Shown: piece after piece, positions 34,414 through 47,779 of the stretch | Layout of the letters: each line of letters begins with the position of its first letter | Position numbering within the stretch: the first letter of the stretch is position 1 | Source of the DNA: Atrina japonica | Taxonomy: Eukaryota; Mollusca; Bivalvia; Pterioida; Pinnidae | DNA: 64,000 bases | Assembly (NCBI GenBank): GCA_030159075.1 | Contig: BROG01000044.1 | Coordinates: forward strand, 1,580,501 to 1,644,500 | Reading direction: 5' to 3' | Program-made: the position numbers and the translations under genes | Notes under the pieces: generated by a model | Told to the model about the DNA's origin: nothing | Database searches by the model: none | The model's input: only the letters and a program-made list of their open reading frames with translations

Positions 34414-37400
34414 ATGGCGAGCGTAAATTCAACACCGCATTGGGAAGTAGTTGGAAAAGGCAAGAAAAGTAAAATTCCTACTCCGGTATCGAAATCGGAG
34501 AAAAGGAAATTCGTGGATAATATGCCTCGAATTGAGCAACAGGGTAAGTGTGAATCACATTTAAACTTTTCCGTTCACAGGTGCTACCGGCTGTCAACGT
34601 CATCATTAATTGTAACGAATAACACTGTGATGCCATATTGCGTAAACGTTGAGCAATGCAATCTGTACTCTACAAAATCACGTTATACATGTTTAAGGGA
34701 TTTGGAAATAAATGTAATACTAAATTATACTGGACCATTTTCATTAAATAATTATATTTATGTTCATTTAAATTCATGTGATAATAACATGCCGGTGTGT
34801 GATATGTGATACTGATAGGCTTCAAACTCAAATATCTTTTATATTCTATTTTACATCTAAACTGGATTTGGAGTAAATGCAAATTATAGATAATCCAATA
34901 TCCTTTAATTTGTGAGTCGGCATAAACATCTCAGCTAAATGGATTTTGTGGATTTTTGTCACAATACCTGAAGTCACTGCTATGTTGGATCCTTTGCCAG
35001 ACTTTCACTGTCCTCATCACACAATATGTGTGTCCAAAAAATAAAAATTATTTTCTTATTTTGTATTTCTTTCATAGAAAGTTTATTCAACATATCAATA
35101 GAATTTTGTCAATATAGGCATTTAGGTCGAACTTTCTGCCCCGATTTTAGTGAAATCGGTGCAGAAAATTCGGCCTATACATGTAGGCATTTAAGCATCC
35201 TTACATGCCTTTTTCAGCCATAATTAAAACAAAAATAAAAGAAAATAAAATTTGGTAGGTCTGTTAAGTAAGCAAGTTGTATAAATGTCTCTTACTTGCT
35301 CAGATGTTGGGTTGAAGGAGCATTTTTGTTTTTTTGTTTATCATTGTTAAACATCCCACTCAAGAATCCTTCACTCATATGGAGACGTCACCAAATGCCG
35401 GTGAAGAGCTTTAAATTTTGGCCTATGCACGGCACTTGTGGCCATTAAGCAGTGAGGGTTCTTAAACGTGCCGACACCTACTGTAACATGGGACCTTGGT
35501 TTTTACCGTCTCATCCGAAGGACAGGAAACCAACCTGCTGCCAGCTGGACTCGAACTCATGATCAAGAGTCCAGTACACAACCGACTGAGTCAGGTCGAC
35601 TTGTGAAGAGGAATTTTTTACAGGGGCAAATTTATTATATCTGAGTTGGTGAAAGCCATGTCATCCCACACTCCCGTGTAGCATTGGTGAGAAGTGAGTG
35701 TGCTAATCACTGAGCTACCCAGATACAAAGTGCTGTATGTATTTGTGTGTGTGTGTGTGGGGGGGGGGGATAGGTGGAAAATTATATTTCTGGAAATAAC
35801 TGAAATGTTTAACATTTGGTTAGAAATAATAATGGACATAAAGTGAAAGATCTCTGTGATGAAAAATCTTCCTATGAAACATATTTTAAAGTAGTTAATA
35901 CACTAACTACATGTAGCAAGATATACTCAGTTTACAAGAATATCAATTGAAATTTCTGAAAATTCAAGATATAACACCAAAATTTCAGTAGCCACTTGGG
36001 CTAATACACTTTGAAATATACTAGCCCAGCTCAGTTTTTACTCTCCATGGGTTACTAGACCCCTGCTATTTTCTATCCCAGGTGACACTAGGACCTGAGA
36101 TAAAGGCATACCTGTATGCAGACTAAATAAATAATTCATACAATGAAAAGAAAAAAAGACCATCGACAGAGCCTATTTATAATAAATGAATGATGTAATT
36201 GGTCAGCATGTGGCTCAGAGGCTGATAGGTTACATAAGTTACATATATAATGGATTAAATAAATAACAAAGCATTAACATTTGACATAAAATTATAGATG
36301 TTTTGAAATGTTTTCCTGTATTTGTACATGGATCTAAAGCTATGTATCGTGATTAAGACATAAAGTTTTGCCTATCGGAATGGATGAGCTGTAAATTTGT
36401 AGTAATCACCTGTGGTGGTCTAGTGGTAAAACATATGACTGGCAAGCAGAATGTCCCTCGCTCTACTTCTGGTATCAGGTCCTTTAGACACTGATCCTTA
36501 GTCAAGTGCCAAGCATACGGAGTGAAAGTCACAGGTCTTTTGACTGAGACTTAAAACTGAGGTTCCATGTCACAGTTGGTGTTACAGGTAAACGGGTCTT
36601 CCTTCAAGCAAAAAATCAATATCTGGCCAGAAAAATTTACACATCCTGGACATCTGAAAATGGCTTGAGGACGGGTAGTTAGAATTGGGTACTCATCTCC
36701 AGTGAAAAGTAATTTTTTTCTTCTAGATCTATAACATCTTACTTTTTAGATTCTAATTTTTTCCATGCATAGGACACTTTTAAAAACCTTTACTGTCATT
36801 TTAATTAATTATAAGTCCCATATCAGAGAAATAGTTACTCTTAAGGGTTCCGTAAAAGTTTATAAAATATTGGAACAAGCTGAAGGTGTCTAGGGACGAG
36901 TGGTTTTCAAAATCACTCATCCCATAGGATGAGTGATTTTTCATTTTTTTCTTCTCACCCTGCTGGCCTAAATGCTTGGCATCAGCCCATAGCACAGGTC
37001 AGAATAAGAGACACTTTAGCTAAAGCTTATGACATCTCCATAATGATTTTAATGAAAAATTCTTTGTGGAATATAAAACAAACGAAAAAATATATTTATA
37101 ATAATAAAAATTGTGTACTCTTTTATATTGCAGCTCCATTGAAAGAATCATCCACCATGTTTGATGTATTCTTGGAGAAAGAGAAGAAGCAGCAGGCTAT
37201 GGCCCAAAATAGATCTGAGGTGAAGGATGCAAGTAAGACCAATGGTTTCTCGAATACAGGAAAAAAATCTGTGCAGGTGAAAAAGAAAAGTGGAAAGGCC
37301 GACCAAGAAAAGAAGAAATCAACTGATTTCGAGGAGGCTGTTCGAAAGGTAAAGTTTATGACTTGTTTTGCTGGTTAATGATAAATTATTTAAATTCTAA

Positions 37401-40400
37401 TATAAAATTCTTAATGCAGGCGATTTCAATTGACATTACTTCTACATTGAAGATAAAGCAATTTGTTTTATTTAATCTATATCAATACATTGAGATAAAT
37501 TTTTGTAATTTTGCCTTGATGTTTTAAATGTATAGTCTGTTTCCATTGTATTGTGGGTCCCATTGTGTTCCAGTTTTTTCAGTTGTGGAAATTAACATGC
37601 ATAATGCCATCGATTTTATTTTACAAGTCAAATCATTACAGCCATATTCTATTTCAAAAGAGGTATTCAGTAAAACAGAAAATGTCGTATATCATATTGA
37701 AGTTTACATGTTAGAATGAATTGTTTTTACAGGTGAACAAGGAAGAACTTGAGTCTGCTTTAGCATTAACACAGTCCAGCTTTCCAGGAAACATTGAAGT
37801 ATGGCTGAAGGACTTGGCATCTCTTTTGTCTCTTCATCTGGAAGAGTGTCCTGAGCCAGATCCTGCCTTGAAAAACAAGCCTAAAGGTTTGTATAATATG
37901 AGTGTTGGCTACTCAATCATTGTCTTTATTTAAATTCAGAAGTACCGTATGCCGGTACCTGGAAACCTTTGCTCCCATTTAAATTTTGCCATTTTTGCCC
38001 TGAGATGAGAAAATGAATTCATAATGAAGGCAAAATATCTTTGCTAAATAACTGAAGCATGGACATTCCTGCCATCCAAAAGACTATTGTGGTTTAGGAC
38101 AAATTTAAGATGGGGTGACTATATTTTCTGTTGTAAGTGATGGAAATAACCAGGGCCAAAGATCTCCAGGTACACAGAATGTTTATGATTTATCCATATA
38201 CAGTAGAACCTGTCTTGAAAGACCACCCCATCTGCCACTGAAATGTGGTCCTACAAGATAGATAGTGTCTCAGAAGAGGTTTTCTTTAAAGGATTATCAA
38301 ACCAAGTGGTTTTGAGAATGTTGTTTCCTACGAAAGGTGATCTTTCATGATAGGTTCCATTGTACAAACTTCCTGTACAGGATTTTACACTGACTTGTCT
38401 AGAGTTGGGCTTGTTTTGGGTCATGTAGGGCAGTTTGATGCTACAACTCAATCATAAATATTTTTAAAACCAATTTTGGGAATTATGAAAGAATAATGAT
38501 GGTATGATATGAAATGAAAAGATTCAAACTGTTTTGTGTATATTGTTTACAGTTTGCCAGGTCTTCACTATGTCATCCCTACAATACAGTGACATTTTAG
38601 TTACATATGGTTTACTGTCAGAAAGTCGTTCTGGCAGTGAGCGTGGCTAACTCACAAAATGAAGTTTATGGTATTTAGTCATTTACACTATACTTTTCAT
38701 CTATTATACATTGTTGGTTTGGTTAATAAAAGTGCTAAGTGTTAAGAAATGGGTGTTTCACATATGAGACATATGAGATCCTCGTACTCCCTAGCCAGGT
38801 GGAGTTGTAGGGGTTGATGTCAAAACCCTGGCCATGTACCATAATAAAATTTATTTAAAAAAAAAAAAAATGGGTGTTTCCATATTGTCCCTGTAATTTT
38901 GTCATTGGTTTGAAAAAAAAGACCCTCTGAAGGCTGTATTTGCCTCAGGCCAATACATCTATTCTCAGGCTATTATTACAAGCCTCGAACATGTTACAGT
39001 GCCAATATGAAAATACCCATTCATTAACACTATGATAACGATAAAATTGGACCTACCAACATGTATTTTTATTTTAAATTGTCAACCCCTGAAAAACAAT
39101 GGATTCTTTGGTAAATCAGAGGCTTAGACCAGTCCAAATGTGTCTTTAGGGGTGAACAGGTTAAAGATAAGATTCATTACTTACCTGGTATTATATGATA
39201 ATGATCATTTCAGATTATCCAATGAATCAGCTCAACAAGCAGTGTCAAGATATTATCATGTCTGTCATCAAACAGGCCTCCACAGAGACTCTGGAACATC
39301 TTCTGTACCACAGTATAACCACCATGCTTAGTGAAATGACAAAAGGTAGGTAATATGTCTTTTCCTGGGTCTTGGAATTGCAATTTACTTTGAATTTGGA
39401 AAAAATGAAGAAATATCAGGTCTTCACAGTTACAATTTTCCCAGCCAGGCAAGGGGTATTTATGTCATCTGTCAAGGTGACATTTGTGTAACTATAGATG
39501 CTCTCTCAGGTATATTCTGTAACATGTATTTTATTTCTGTATCTGTGTGTAGTCATTTATGTCATACGTCAAGGTGACATTTGTGTAACTAATTTACTAT
39601 AGGTGCTCTCTCAGGTACATTCTGTAACATGCATTTCATTTCTGTATCTGTATGTAATCATTTATGTCATACGTCAAGGTGACATTTGTGTAACTAAGGT
39701 GCTCATTGTGTAAATTATTTGCTCAATATTTTTCTTACCACAGGTAATTCTTCCTATGGATACAGGATCTTCATTCAGTTGCTAGTGAAGGCAAAACCAA
39801 CCATTGCTCTATCAAAGACGGCTCAGGTACTAGTTACTGGAACTACTTTTTTTTTAATGAAGTAACAGACAAAATAGAAAATAAGAAATTTTTTTTTTTG
39901 AATTTCCCACACACACACATACACACACACACATATATATATACATATATATATATATATATTTACATTTATACAGTGGAACCTGTCTTGAAAGACCATT
40001 CTCATTAAAGACCACCTGTCTTATGAGACCGCTTTCGGAAAACCACATGGATAAATAATCTTTTAAATAAAACCTCTTTTAAGAGACTACCTATCTTGAG
40101 GAACAGTGACAGATGGGGCAGTCTGTCAAGGCAGTTTCCACTGTAATACAATGTTTTAGGTACACCAATATAACTCCAGCAAATAAAATTAAGTCATGTT
40201 ATAATATATAGAATCAAGCAAAACTAATTTATGATACATGGATAATAAGATCATTTCATTAGTATGACAATTACAATATTTAACTTTGGATTTTTTCATT
40301 AATATTACAATTACAATATTCAACTTTGGATGCATTGTAATTTCAGTATTCAGAGCTTCTGACAACCAACCAAAACAAGGTTCCAAGATGTCTCTCCATC

Positions 40401-43400
40401 TTGTGGTGCCTGGGACAATGTGGTAACAGGGATTCTAGAAGTGGATTGAGAGGTTAGTGAATACTGGCACACAGTCATGTGATTTGTTACCTTTAATTCA
40501 TCACCCCCAGAAAAACAATGGACTCTTTTGTAAATCAATGACTTAGACCAGTCCAAATGTGTCTTTAGGGGTGAATGAGTTAATTACAAACAAATATCAG
40601 TCTCTGTTTTATCATCTTTTTTTTATATATAGATAAATCGGAACTGATATAAAGAACATTTGATTTGATATTCTTTAAAAACTGATGAAGTACACATGTA
40701 TATGATTTTTATGATTTTAGTATGGATGGAAGTGATGTTGACTGTTTTGAAGACAAGATCATTAACTCCATTTTGTGTGGACTACATGGACAATCTTTTC
40801 AGGTATGTATTGATGGAAAGAGAGAGAGAAAGTGAATGTGTGTATGTGTGTATTACTTTAAAATTTAATCAATTCTTAGTTTAATGGCATTTTAACTTCC
40901 ATACTTTTTTGAGGTTCCACGAGGTGTACTTGAATACCATTATCTTTTTCAAACTGCTGTTGCCATTTAGATCTAGATTAACCAATCAATGCTAAGTGTT
41001 CTGGTGATTTGTGTAATAGTATCCCTAAAAGTCATCTGACTAGTGGACAGATGCACTACTGAGTTTGTGATGCATTCTGGGTATTTGTTTATATGGCCAA
41101 AATTTTATAGGTTCATATATGTGCTTCGACCAACCCAGCTGAACTCAAAATTATTTTTTTTTCTTTTAAAGTTTTGCTTTGTGTTGTTATTTTTTTTTTA
41201 AAACAGTTAAACCTCAACCATCAGAATTTGTATAATACAAAAGTTTTAATATTCTCATTTTGCCAGGATAATATGCTATGACATGTGCTCTTTTTATATA
41301 CAGATGTATACAAACAAACTGAAAATCTTCAAATTAATCATTTCAGTGCTGCTAATGATATGAAGAAGATGCAGAATGAAATCTCTATGAGAGAGTATTT
41401 TTACCTGTTAGACATGATTTTTGGTGATCATCACTTTCCAAATGATATTGTAAAGAAGCTTCAGGCATTGTATCCTAAGTTTAAGGTAAATATTGACAGT
41501 AGTACAGGCAGGAAGTGTATTGACAGTACAGTTTTACAAATGGTGCTGAAGGACCTCCATGACCAAGTGGTTAAATCCTCACACTCTAAACCATGAAGTC
41601 TCTCATCTCATGTCAGCACAACTTTGAATCTAACTGAAACCTAAGCAGATTTTGTGAGAGAGTTTAACTCAGTAAAATCGTGTTCTTTACAAATTTGAAA
41701 ATTAACTAACTCAAGTAAGATAAACATGATAATCAACTAACACTCGTTGTAGAATCTCTATTTATGTAATTTTTTTCATAACGATGGATGTGTTGTAAGT
41801 ATTATGCTTTGTAGAAAATTTGCCAAAAATCTGTAGAACGTCTTATATTTAATGTATTATTTTTAATACAGCAGTTTGTGGATATTTTGAAATATGCAGA
41901 CATGCAGACATATTTTGTGTTTTGTTGGGTTTACCCTGGTTTAAAAAATTAACTTATATGTTCTTTTTTTTTTTTTTTTAAAAGAGCATCGCTCTGAGTG
42001 GACCTAATGCACCAGCTGCAAGAAATATTTTTCCGTCGTATCTAGCAAGAGCAACTGCCTCTTCTCCACGAGCCATGAAAAATGAGGTAAGTGACTTTAA
42101 GCTATAGAAGTAATTCTGGTAGGAAGTTTCTGCTACTCTGTTGTTGCTTTTGTTTATTGGGGATTTAAGTTTTCTATATTCGAGGTCAAATGAAATACCG
42201 CAAAATTAAATACCTGTGATTATGATACCTTACACTTATGAAGTATCAGAAAGACAAATTCGTAACCAATCTTGTGTGAAATTTAATACCCCTGAACAAG
42301 TTCCTTTCTGAAAAAATATGAAATTAAACAACCATAAAGTATAATAAGACTAATTGTATTTATCAATTAACTCATGTACCCCTAAAGACACATTTGGACT
42401 TGCTGAAGTCATTGATTTATAGACAAGTTCATTTTTTCTCGGGGGTTGATGAGTTAATACTGGTAGTAAATTATTCTGTTTTTTGATAGTCACTGATTTG
42501 ATGAATTGTAATTCTTTTTGTTGACATGTTTTGTTAGTTCTGAGTACAATTTCTTTTAGATTTGTTTACGTGTACACATATATTGTACCAGATAATGGAT
42601 CTACGGATGGATGGATGGATAGATAGAGAGATGGATGATAAATAGAAGGATGGATGTTTGGATAGATAGATAGAAAGATAGTGCATCGGATACTGAATAT
42701 TTTTATTTTATTATATAATAAACTTTGAGATGTGTGAAGATCTATTCAGGAGTATATTTCTCGTTTTTCAGGTCTTGCCTTGCCTTGTGAATTGTTTGAT
42801 ATTGGACAAGCAGTGCTTCAGTGTATGGTGTCAGCTGTACACCAGACACCTGCAGCAATCAAGGTACGTCAATGTTATATTTGTAATTAACAGAAATCTA
42901 GTAATTAAACAAGGTATAGTTCTGCCATGATCAATTTGCATGTATTTACAAACAGAGCAGGAATAACAGGCAAATTTATGGTTCTAAAATTTTGGAGCTA
43001 TAGTTCTGCATGGAATGAGAGCAAGGTAAATTGTTTTACCTGTATGCCCTCAATTTTGGAATCTAGACAGAATTGTTTTGGTTTAAGACAGAACCGTGAT
43101 GTGCCATATTTTTCTTGTTGTTATATTATGGTGTTATATTGCTGATAGTAAATGGTCAACAGATAACTATATAAGGTAGTCAAAAAAAAATTCGGTGATA
43201 TTTTGTATTTGTCAACAATAGTTACTTTTTCACTAAAATTCCCTTCACACTGACTGAAGACTGCACTACAATATAAAAAATTGTCCAGATTAAGGAAGGT
43301 AGTGGCAAGGTGTTTGGAAGCATGTTAGCAAAGTAGTGGGGTCGGCATCATGAGTGGTAGGGTGTGGTAATGTATGACAATTTTTAACGTGCTCAGAATT

Positions 43401-46400
43401 TACTTAGATGTTTAATGAAAGCATAGCATTGTTGTGATAGCCTTCACACTAAAGATTGTTCATGATCCCGCTATGACGTTTTAAGATCATGGAGATGGTA
43501 ATAGAGTCTTCATCCAGTGTAAAGGGGGCTTAATGAGTTTTTAGTCAAGATGAATACTATTGTATGTTTTAACTAAATCTAAGTACAATTTGACTTCTAA
43601 AGTCCTGTAACAGTCTCTCATGAAATTGCTATATACTAATATGCATCACAGTGTTTCAGGTAGAAATTTATTTGGCCAGTTTTCCAAGGAAAAAGGGATA
43701 ATTTATTTAGGGTTCACAAAAATCCACTCTATTTTAATTTTTATAGCCCCACCTTTAGTGCCACTTATAATGCATTCATTCAGTTTTAAAATGTCAATTA
43801 GCAAAACAGTAGGCAATAGTCATAGAAATGGTATGAGTTATCATGTGGATGTACAAATCAGGAGTAGAGCAAGATGGGGAACTTGTAAAAAAAGACAGGA
43901 CAGGGCAGAGCAATTTGCTTGAACCCTCAAGTTTAAATAATATATCAAATGTATGGTTTTTTTTTGTAATTTAGATTCTTAGAGGCATGTCAATTTATGA
44001 TAAAGATATATGATTTATGATCATTTCTATTGTTACAGTATACTGATGCAGTATTTGCTGGACACTTGGGATAAACAAGGGTCAAAAGTGGACAAGAAAC
44101 CACTGCAGGGTACACTAAGGTCATTCTCCATCACTAATGATGAACTGGCTGCACAAGGAAGAAACAGTTCAGATGGCTACAGTGAATGTGTTACTGTTTG
44201 TAAGGTAAAAAGACAAGGATTGTAATTCTAGAAGCTAAGTCTGACCCTGCTAGTAGTACCTGAAGAAGTCAACTTGTGTGAGAGAATCAAGCACTATGTT
44301 ATTTTACCATTTTTTATCATTCAGTCTCTAAAAGTATGTTGTGTTTAAAGAAAATTGAACATGATTTTTTTGAATGACAGAAGAAGTTGCTGATAGTTTT
44401 TAAAAGAAGATAAAACCTCATTTTTTTATGAATGATAGAACAATTTGCTGTTTTAGCATACCAAATATTAGCATCCGACTGGATGGGTTATCTCCCTTTT
44501 ATCAACACAGGTTCTAGCAAATAAAATCAAATGTGACAAAATAGCCAGCAGTTAATTGATAAACTGAAAGAGCGAAGGAGATGAAAACTTAAAATTGTGT
44601 CATTCATAAATATTAATGCTATATTTTCATCTTTTTTATCTATTATTATCTTTGGTGTGAAAGGTATGCCTTTCATTAAAATTTTGGTTAATCTTTTCAG
44701 GAACTGCTGCAGAAAATGGAAGAATCTAGGTTTCCTTGGTTCTGGATTTTCTTTTTCTTGATTTCCACTGTGACTGCTATTGTAGCATTTGACATCTACA
44801 CTAGCGCAAATGTAAAAGGTACAGTTTATATCTTACATGCACATATTCCGTGTCGTTATCGAAGAGTCCTTTGCTTCCTTTAGTTCAGTTCTTCAATTAC
44901 AGTCAGTATATACCATATAAACAAAATTTTTAATGAGGATTTAATTTTAGCAATCTCATCAATCTCGCTAATAATGCCAAAATTTAAACAAGATTTGACA
45001 ATTAGAATAAATTCTTAATACTTTGCAACAAGTGCATGAAATTACTAGTCAATTTCCTATTTCACTGTTATTTCCATTATTTTGTAGCATCAAGAACTAT
45101 GCGGTTCCTGGAAGATTATGGCGTTCTCGCATTTAGCGAGCAAGTGTGGAAGAGAATTTCTGTATACACGGGCAAAGCGTTCAGGTAAGATTTATACACA
45201 AACTACTGTTATGTTAATCAGAGGAAAGTTGGACTACTTAAATAAATAATTTGAAGCTGTTGATACAAATCTACAAATTGATTTAATCATAATATGTGTA
45301 TTCATTGAAATGTATTCTTAATTATCAAGAGAGTTTTGCTGTATTGTATTTCTGTTTCGTATTTCCTGTGGCACGGTGATAACTCTGTAGTCCTACATAA
45401 CATATCTCTGTATGTTTTTACTTCCAGTTGGTTAAGCGTCAACGTCCCATTGTACACTGGTAAAGTTTATGCTGCCGTTGCACCCTATGTTCAATTCGTC
45501 TTTGCCAAGCTTGTGATGGCATTCTCCTATGTGATGGAGGTATCATCACCCTACGTCCAGTGGATGTACTTAAAACTACTTCAATTAGCTGACAAGGTGA
45601 GTCATCCAGTCTGCTTTGAATTTGATCACTATATAATTGTTCTCATAATGACAGTTGTAAAATATTGTATACCTGGAAATTTTCGCCCTATTGCGACAGG
45701 AAACCTTTTCACATCATCTTAAATTCGCCCTTAATCACTATAGTCTTATGGATGGCATGAATTTCTATGCTTCACCTGTACAGCTTGAAAATTTCGCCTT
45801 CATTTTAAAATTACCCTCTCATCTAAGGGCAAAGGTGACAAAAACTAAACTGAGGCGAAAATTCTCAGGTATACAGTATTAAGATTTGATGACATTAAAG
45901 TGTAAATTTGATTTAATTTTTTTTTAAAAAGCTGTTCTATCAAGTCATTTATTTACTACAAGAAGATTATACTAGAAGTAAACCTTCAATCTTCAATTGA
46001 AGCAATCATTAGATGCAGTCATCTTCTTCATTGTACCATAACAAATATGACATATGTTTTTGATACAGTAGAAGCTGTCATGAGTGACCACTCTTATAAA
46101 AGACCACCTTTCTTCTGAGACCACATTCTGAAAACCACTGAATTAAATAATCCTTTAAATAAAACCTATTTTTAGAAACCACATTTAGGTGGTAGAACCT
46201 CTTTTGAGAGACCATAATTAGGAGGCAAATGGGGTGGTCTCTCAAGACAGATTCCACTACATGTACTTGTAAGCTAGTATTTACCTATTGCTTATCTATA
46301 TCAAAATCAGTTACCACACTATCATCCTTCAAATGCACTGAAGGACTTTGTATCTTAGAAAATTCATTTTTCCAAGAAAATTCAGTTTCAATTGAATATA

Positions 46401-47779
46401 GTACAGCAATAAAGTACTAGACAAGCCTTGCTGGCTATTTTTTGGATGTGAACATATATTGCGTACAAATCATCATGTCCATCAAATGATTACTACTGCA
46501 GATGGCAATACATTTGATGTTGGAAGTAGTTCATGTAAAAATGTTCCCATCTTAGAATGGTTTATTTTCTTCATATTGAGTTTTTGTATGTCCTTAGGGA
46601 CTAACTAATATTCATGTTTTACGTCCTGAAAAGATTTTATGCGTCAGAGGCGCAGAAATCATGCGTAAGGGAAAACCCTTGGTCACTAATAAGAAAACAA
46701 AAGACTGGCATAAAGCAGAAAATTAATAATCTGAAAATTTAATGTCAGAAAATATAAGAATTTGAAAGTTATTTAATATTCTCTGTTTTACAGGTCTACT
46801 CCTTATCTCCAGAGTTTTGGTCAAATTTAGGGAATTATATCTGGTTATCTTGGGATTTTTTCCGAGACTACATCTCATGGATATGGGCCAATTTGGCCAA
46901 ATATTTTTTACTTTCCTATAAATGGATTGAAAAGGAAATATTATTGTAAGTATACGTATTCATTTCCAAATTTCAGTCAGTTTTAGTTTTGAGGTTAATG
47001 TGAATTCCGAACTCAGTACTATGTAATACGGTCTTTTGCATATCATGACTGATTACCATCTGTTGGTAGATGTCACGTGACTAACAGTCAGTCAGTGCAA
47101 TGATCTATCTGTCATTTAAGTCATGTAAAAATATTGGTCTTAAAAATGTGATTTCAGCAACATTCATTGAATTAGATGTAGTATTCATAGTCTAAAAAAA
47201 AACGACAAAACTTAAATCCTTTACTTTAATTAACCTGAATTTATCCATATATATTGTGTTGGCGAGTCAATATAAATAGAAAATAAATCATTGATGATAT
47301 TCTGAATATATAAAATGTAAACAGTATGACCATTCATGTGTTGAAAATTGTTTACATTTTGTTTCTTTAATCAATAATTCTGAATTCCACAATTATTTTC
47401 ATATTTTCTATGGATAGGAAACAAATGGATTGAAAATGATAAAAGTAAAACATAAATAATTCTTAAAAATTTTCAAATATAATAACTTAGATTAAGTGGG
47501 TATTACAACTGAGAAGCAAATGAATAACTATGTCCAATGTTGTTTTTTTTTATTTTAGAAATGAAATGAATAACTATGTCCAATGTTTTTTTTTATTTTT
47601 GAAATCATTTGACATTGAACATTTGAGATAATCTGTTTTATTTGTTTATACATTTCAGAGGTGATTTCATGCCACAAATTTTACAGCAATTTTTCAGGAC
47701 AGCTATATCTTTTGTACAGAATTTGGCGATCTCAATTTCTCAGTGGTGCACACAAATAATCTCCGTTCTTCGGCAGTAA
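34414..47779 (+). CDS. TMEM214: Transmembrane protein 214, complete, 16 coding exons
   Basis: Exons: 34414-34543, 37134-37348, 37733-37886, 39214-39345, 39744-39826, 40347-40452, 40721-40802, 41347-41485, 41985-42086, 42772-42863, 44039-44204, 44701-44818, 45088-45184, 45428-45596, 46794-46945, 47659-47779. Every junction is GT/AG with matching phase. The total is 2058 nt, 685 aa, almost the length of human TMEM214 (about 689). Family marks are the N-terminal HWEVVGKGKK, the K-rich segment 60-115, DYPMNQL in exon 4, SLTPFCVDY in exon 7, FPSYLARATASSP in exon 9 and SVWCQLYTRHL in exon 10. A clear membrane segment lies at about 477-499 (FPWFWIFFFLISTVTAIVAF) and a second hydrophobic stretch near 605-632. 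TMEM214 is an ER membrane protein; the human protein has been linked to procaspase-4 recruitment in ER stress. That role is untested here. AATAAA is at 47850. Confidence 0.95.
35328..35602 (-). mobile_element. tRNA-derived SINE, family S1, older copy (TMEM214 intron 1)
   Basis: Same body as 30839-31122, with A box (TGACTCAGTCGG) and B box (GAGTTCGAGTCC) on the minus strand. The flanks TGAAGGAGCATTTTT and TGAAGAGGAATTTTT look like a decayed target duplication. Confidence 0.85.
35603..36410. other. TMEM214 intron 1, middle part
   Basis: (GT)n then a G-run at 35740-35770; otherwise nothing recognised. Confidence 0.5.
36411..37090 (+). mobile_element. SINE family S2, split by an insertion (TMEM214 intron 1)
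   Basis: The head GTGGTCTAGTGGTAAAACAT (tRNA A-box-like) and body TTAAAACTGAGGTTCCATG run to about 36605. The rest of the body, GCATCAGCCCATAGCACAGG and ATGACATCTCC, resumes at about 36956. The roughly 350 bp between includes a perfect 14-bp hairpin (36909-36922 with 36927-36940). The SINE end lies about 45 bp before exon 2. Confidence 0.6.
37942..38179. repeat. MITE with ACCTGGAAA..TTTGC ends (TMEM214 intron 3)
   Basis: GGTACCTGGAAACCTTTGCT at the left and CAAAGATCTCCAGGTAC at the right. A diverged relative of 45661-45880 and 63368-63604. Confidence 0.6.
38201..38362. repeat. TA-flanked MITE, group P2 (TMEM214 intron 3)
   Basis: CAGTAGAACCTGTCTTGAAA at the left, GATAGGTTCCATTG at the right, TA on both sides. 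Confidence 0.8.
39074..39164. repeat. TTAA-flanked MITE, copy 4 (TMEM214 intron 3)
   Basis: 91 bp; TTAAATTGTCAACCCCTG to TAGGGGTGAACAGGTTAA. Confidence 0.75.
39449..39710. repeat. Tandem repeat of about 95 bp, three units (TMEM214 intron 4)
   Basis: TTATGTCATACGTCAAGGTG plus ACATTTGTGTAACTA, then GGTGCTCTCTCAGGTA, then TTTCTGTATCTGT recur in order three times. Confidence 0.8.
39906..39962. repeat. (CA)n/(TA)n microsatellite (TMEM214 intron 5)
   Basis: An ACACACACACATACACACAC run grading into TATATA; it adjoins the next MITE. Confidence 0.9.
39974..40143. repeat. TA-flanked MITE, group P2 (TMEM214 intron 5)
   Basis: CAGTGGAACCTGTCTTGAAA to AGGCAGTTTCCACTG with TA on both sides; 170 bp, the same length as the 7294 copy. 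Confidence 0.85.
40493..40583. repeat. TTAA-flanked MITE, copy 5 (TMEM214 intron 6)
   Basis: 91 bp; TTAATTCATCACCCCCAG to TAGGGGTGAATGAGTTAA. Confidence 0.8.
42140..42341. repeat. MITE relative of 14030-14240 (TMEM214 intron 9)
   Basis: TTGTTTATTGGGGATTTAAG.., AAATTAAATACCTGTGATTA.. and ATGAAATTAAACAACCATA occur in the same order as in the 14030 element. Confidence 0.6.
42367..42457. repeat. TTAA-flanked MITE, copy 6 (TMEM214 intron 9)
   Basis: 91 bp; TTAACTCATGTACCCCTAAA to GGGGGTTGATGAGTTAA. It is in inverted orientation relative to copies 4 and 5. Confidence 0.8.
42598..42682. repeat. GGAT/GATA simple repeat (TMEM214 intron 9)
   Basis: Imperfect ATGGATGG and GATAGATAGA units. Confidence 0.85.
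43231..43531. repeat. MITE-like element, CCCTTCACACTG ends (TMEM214 intron 10)
   Basis: CCCTTCACACTGACTGAAGA at the left pairs imperfectly with TCTTCATCCAGTGTAAAGGG at the right, about 300 bp apart. Confidence 0.55.
45661..45880. repeat. MITE with TATACCTGGAAATTTTCGCC ends (TMEM214 intron 14)
   Basis: AATATTGTATACCTGGAAAT and its continuation pair with TTCTCAGGTATACAGTATT at the right, about 28 bp with few mismatches. Other copies: 37942, 48841 (partial) and 63368. Confidence 0.8.
46066..46260. repeat. TA-flanked MITE, group P2 (TMEM214 intron 14)
   Basis: CAGTAGAAGCTGTCATGAGT at the left, GACAGATTCCACTAC at the right; the right CAGT end is mutated. There is an internal partial duplication of the GAACCTCTTTTGAGAGACC part. 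Confidence 0.75.

Noticed and set aside
41285..41346. Earlier acceptor for TMEM214 exon 8 (TATATACAG at about 41303)
   Set aside because: Using it in the required phase gives an early stop; the TTTCAG at 41341-41346 keeps the frame.
45691..45882. 63-codon ORF
   Set aside because: Lies within the MITE in TMEM214 intron 14.
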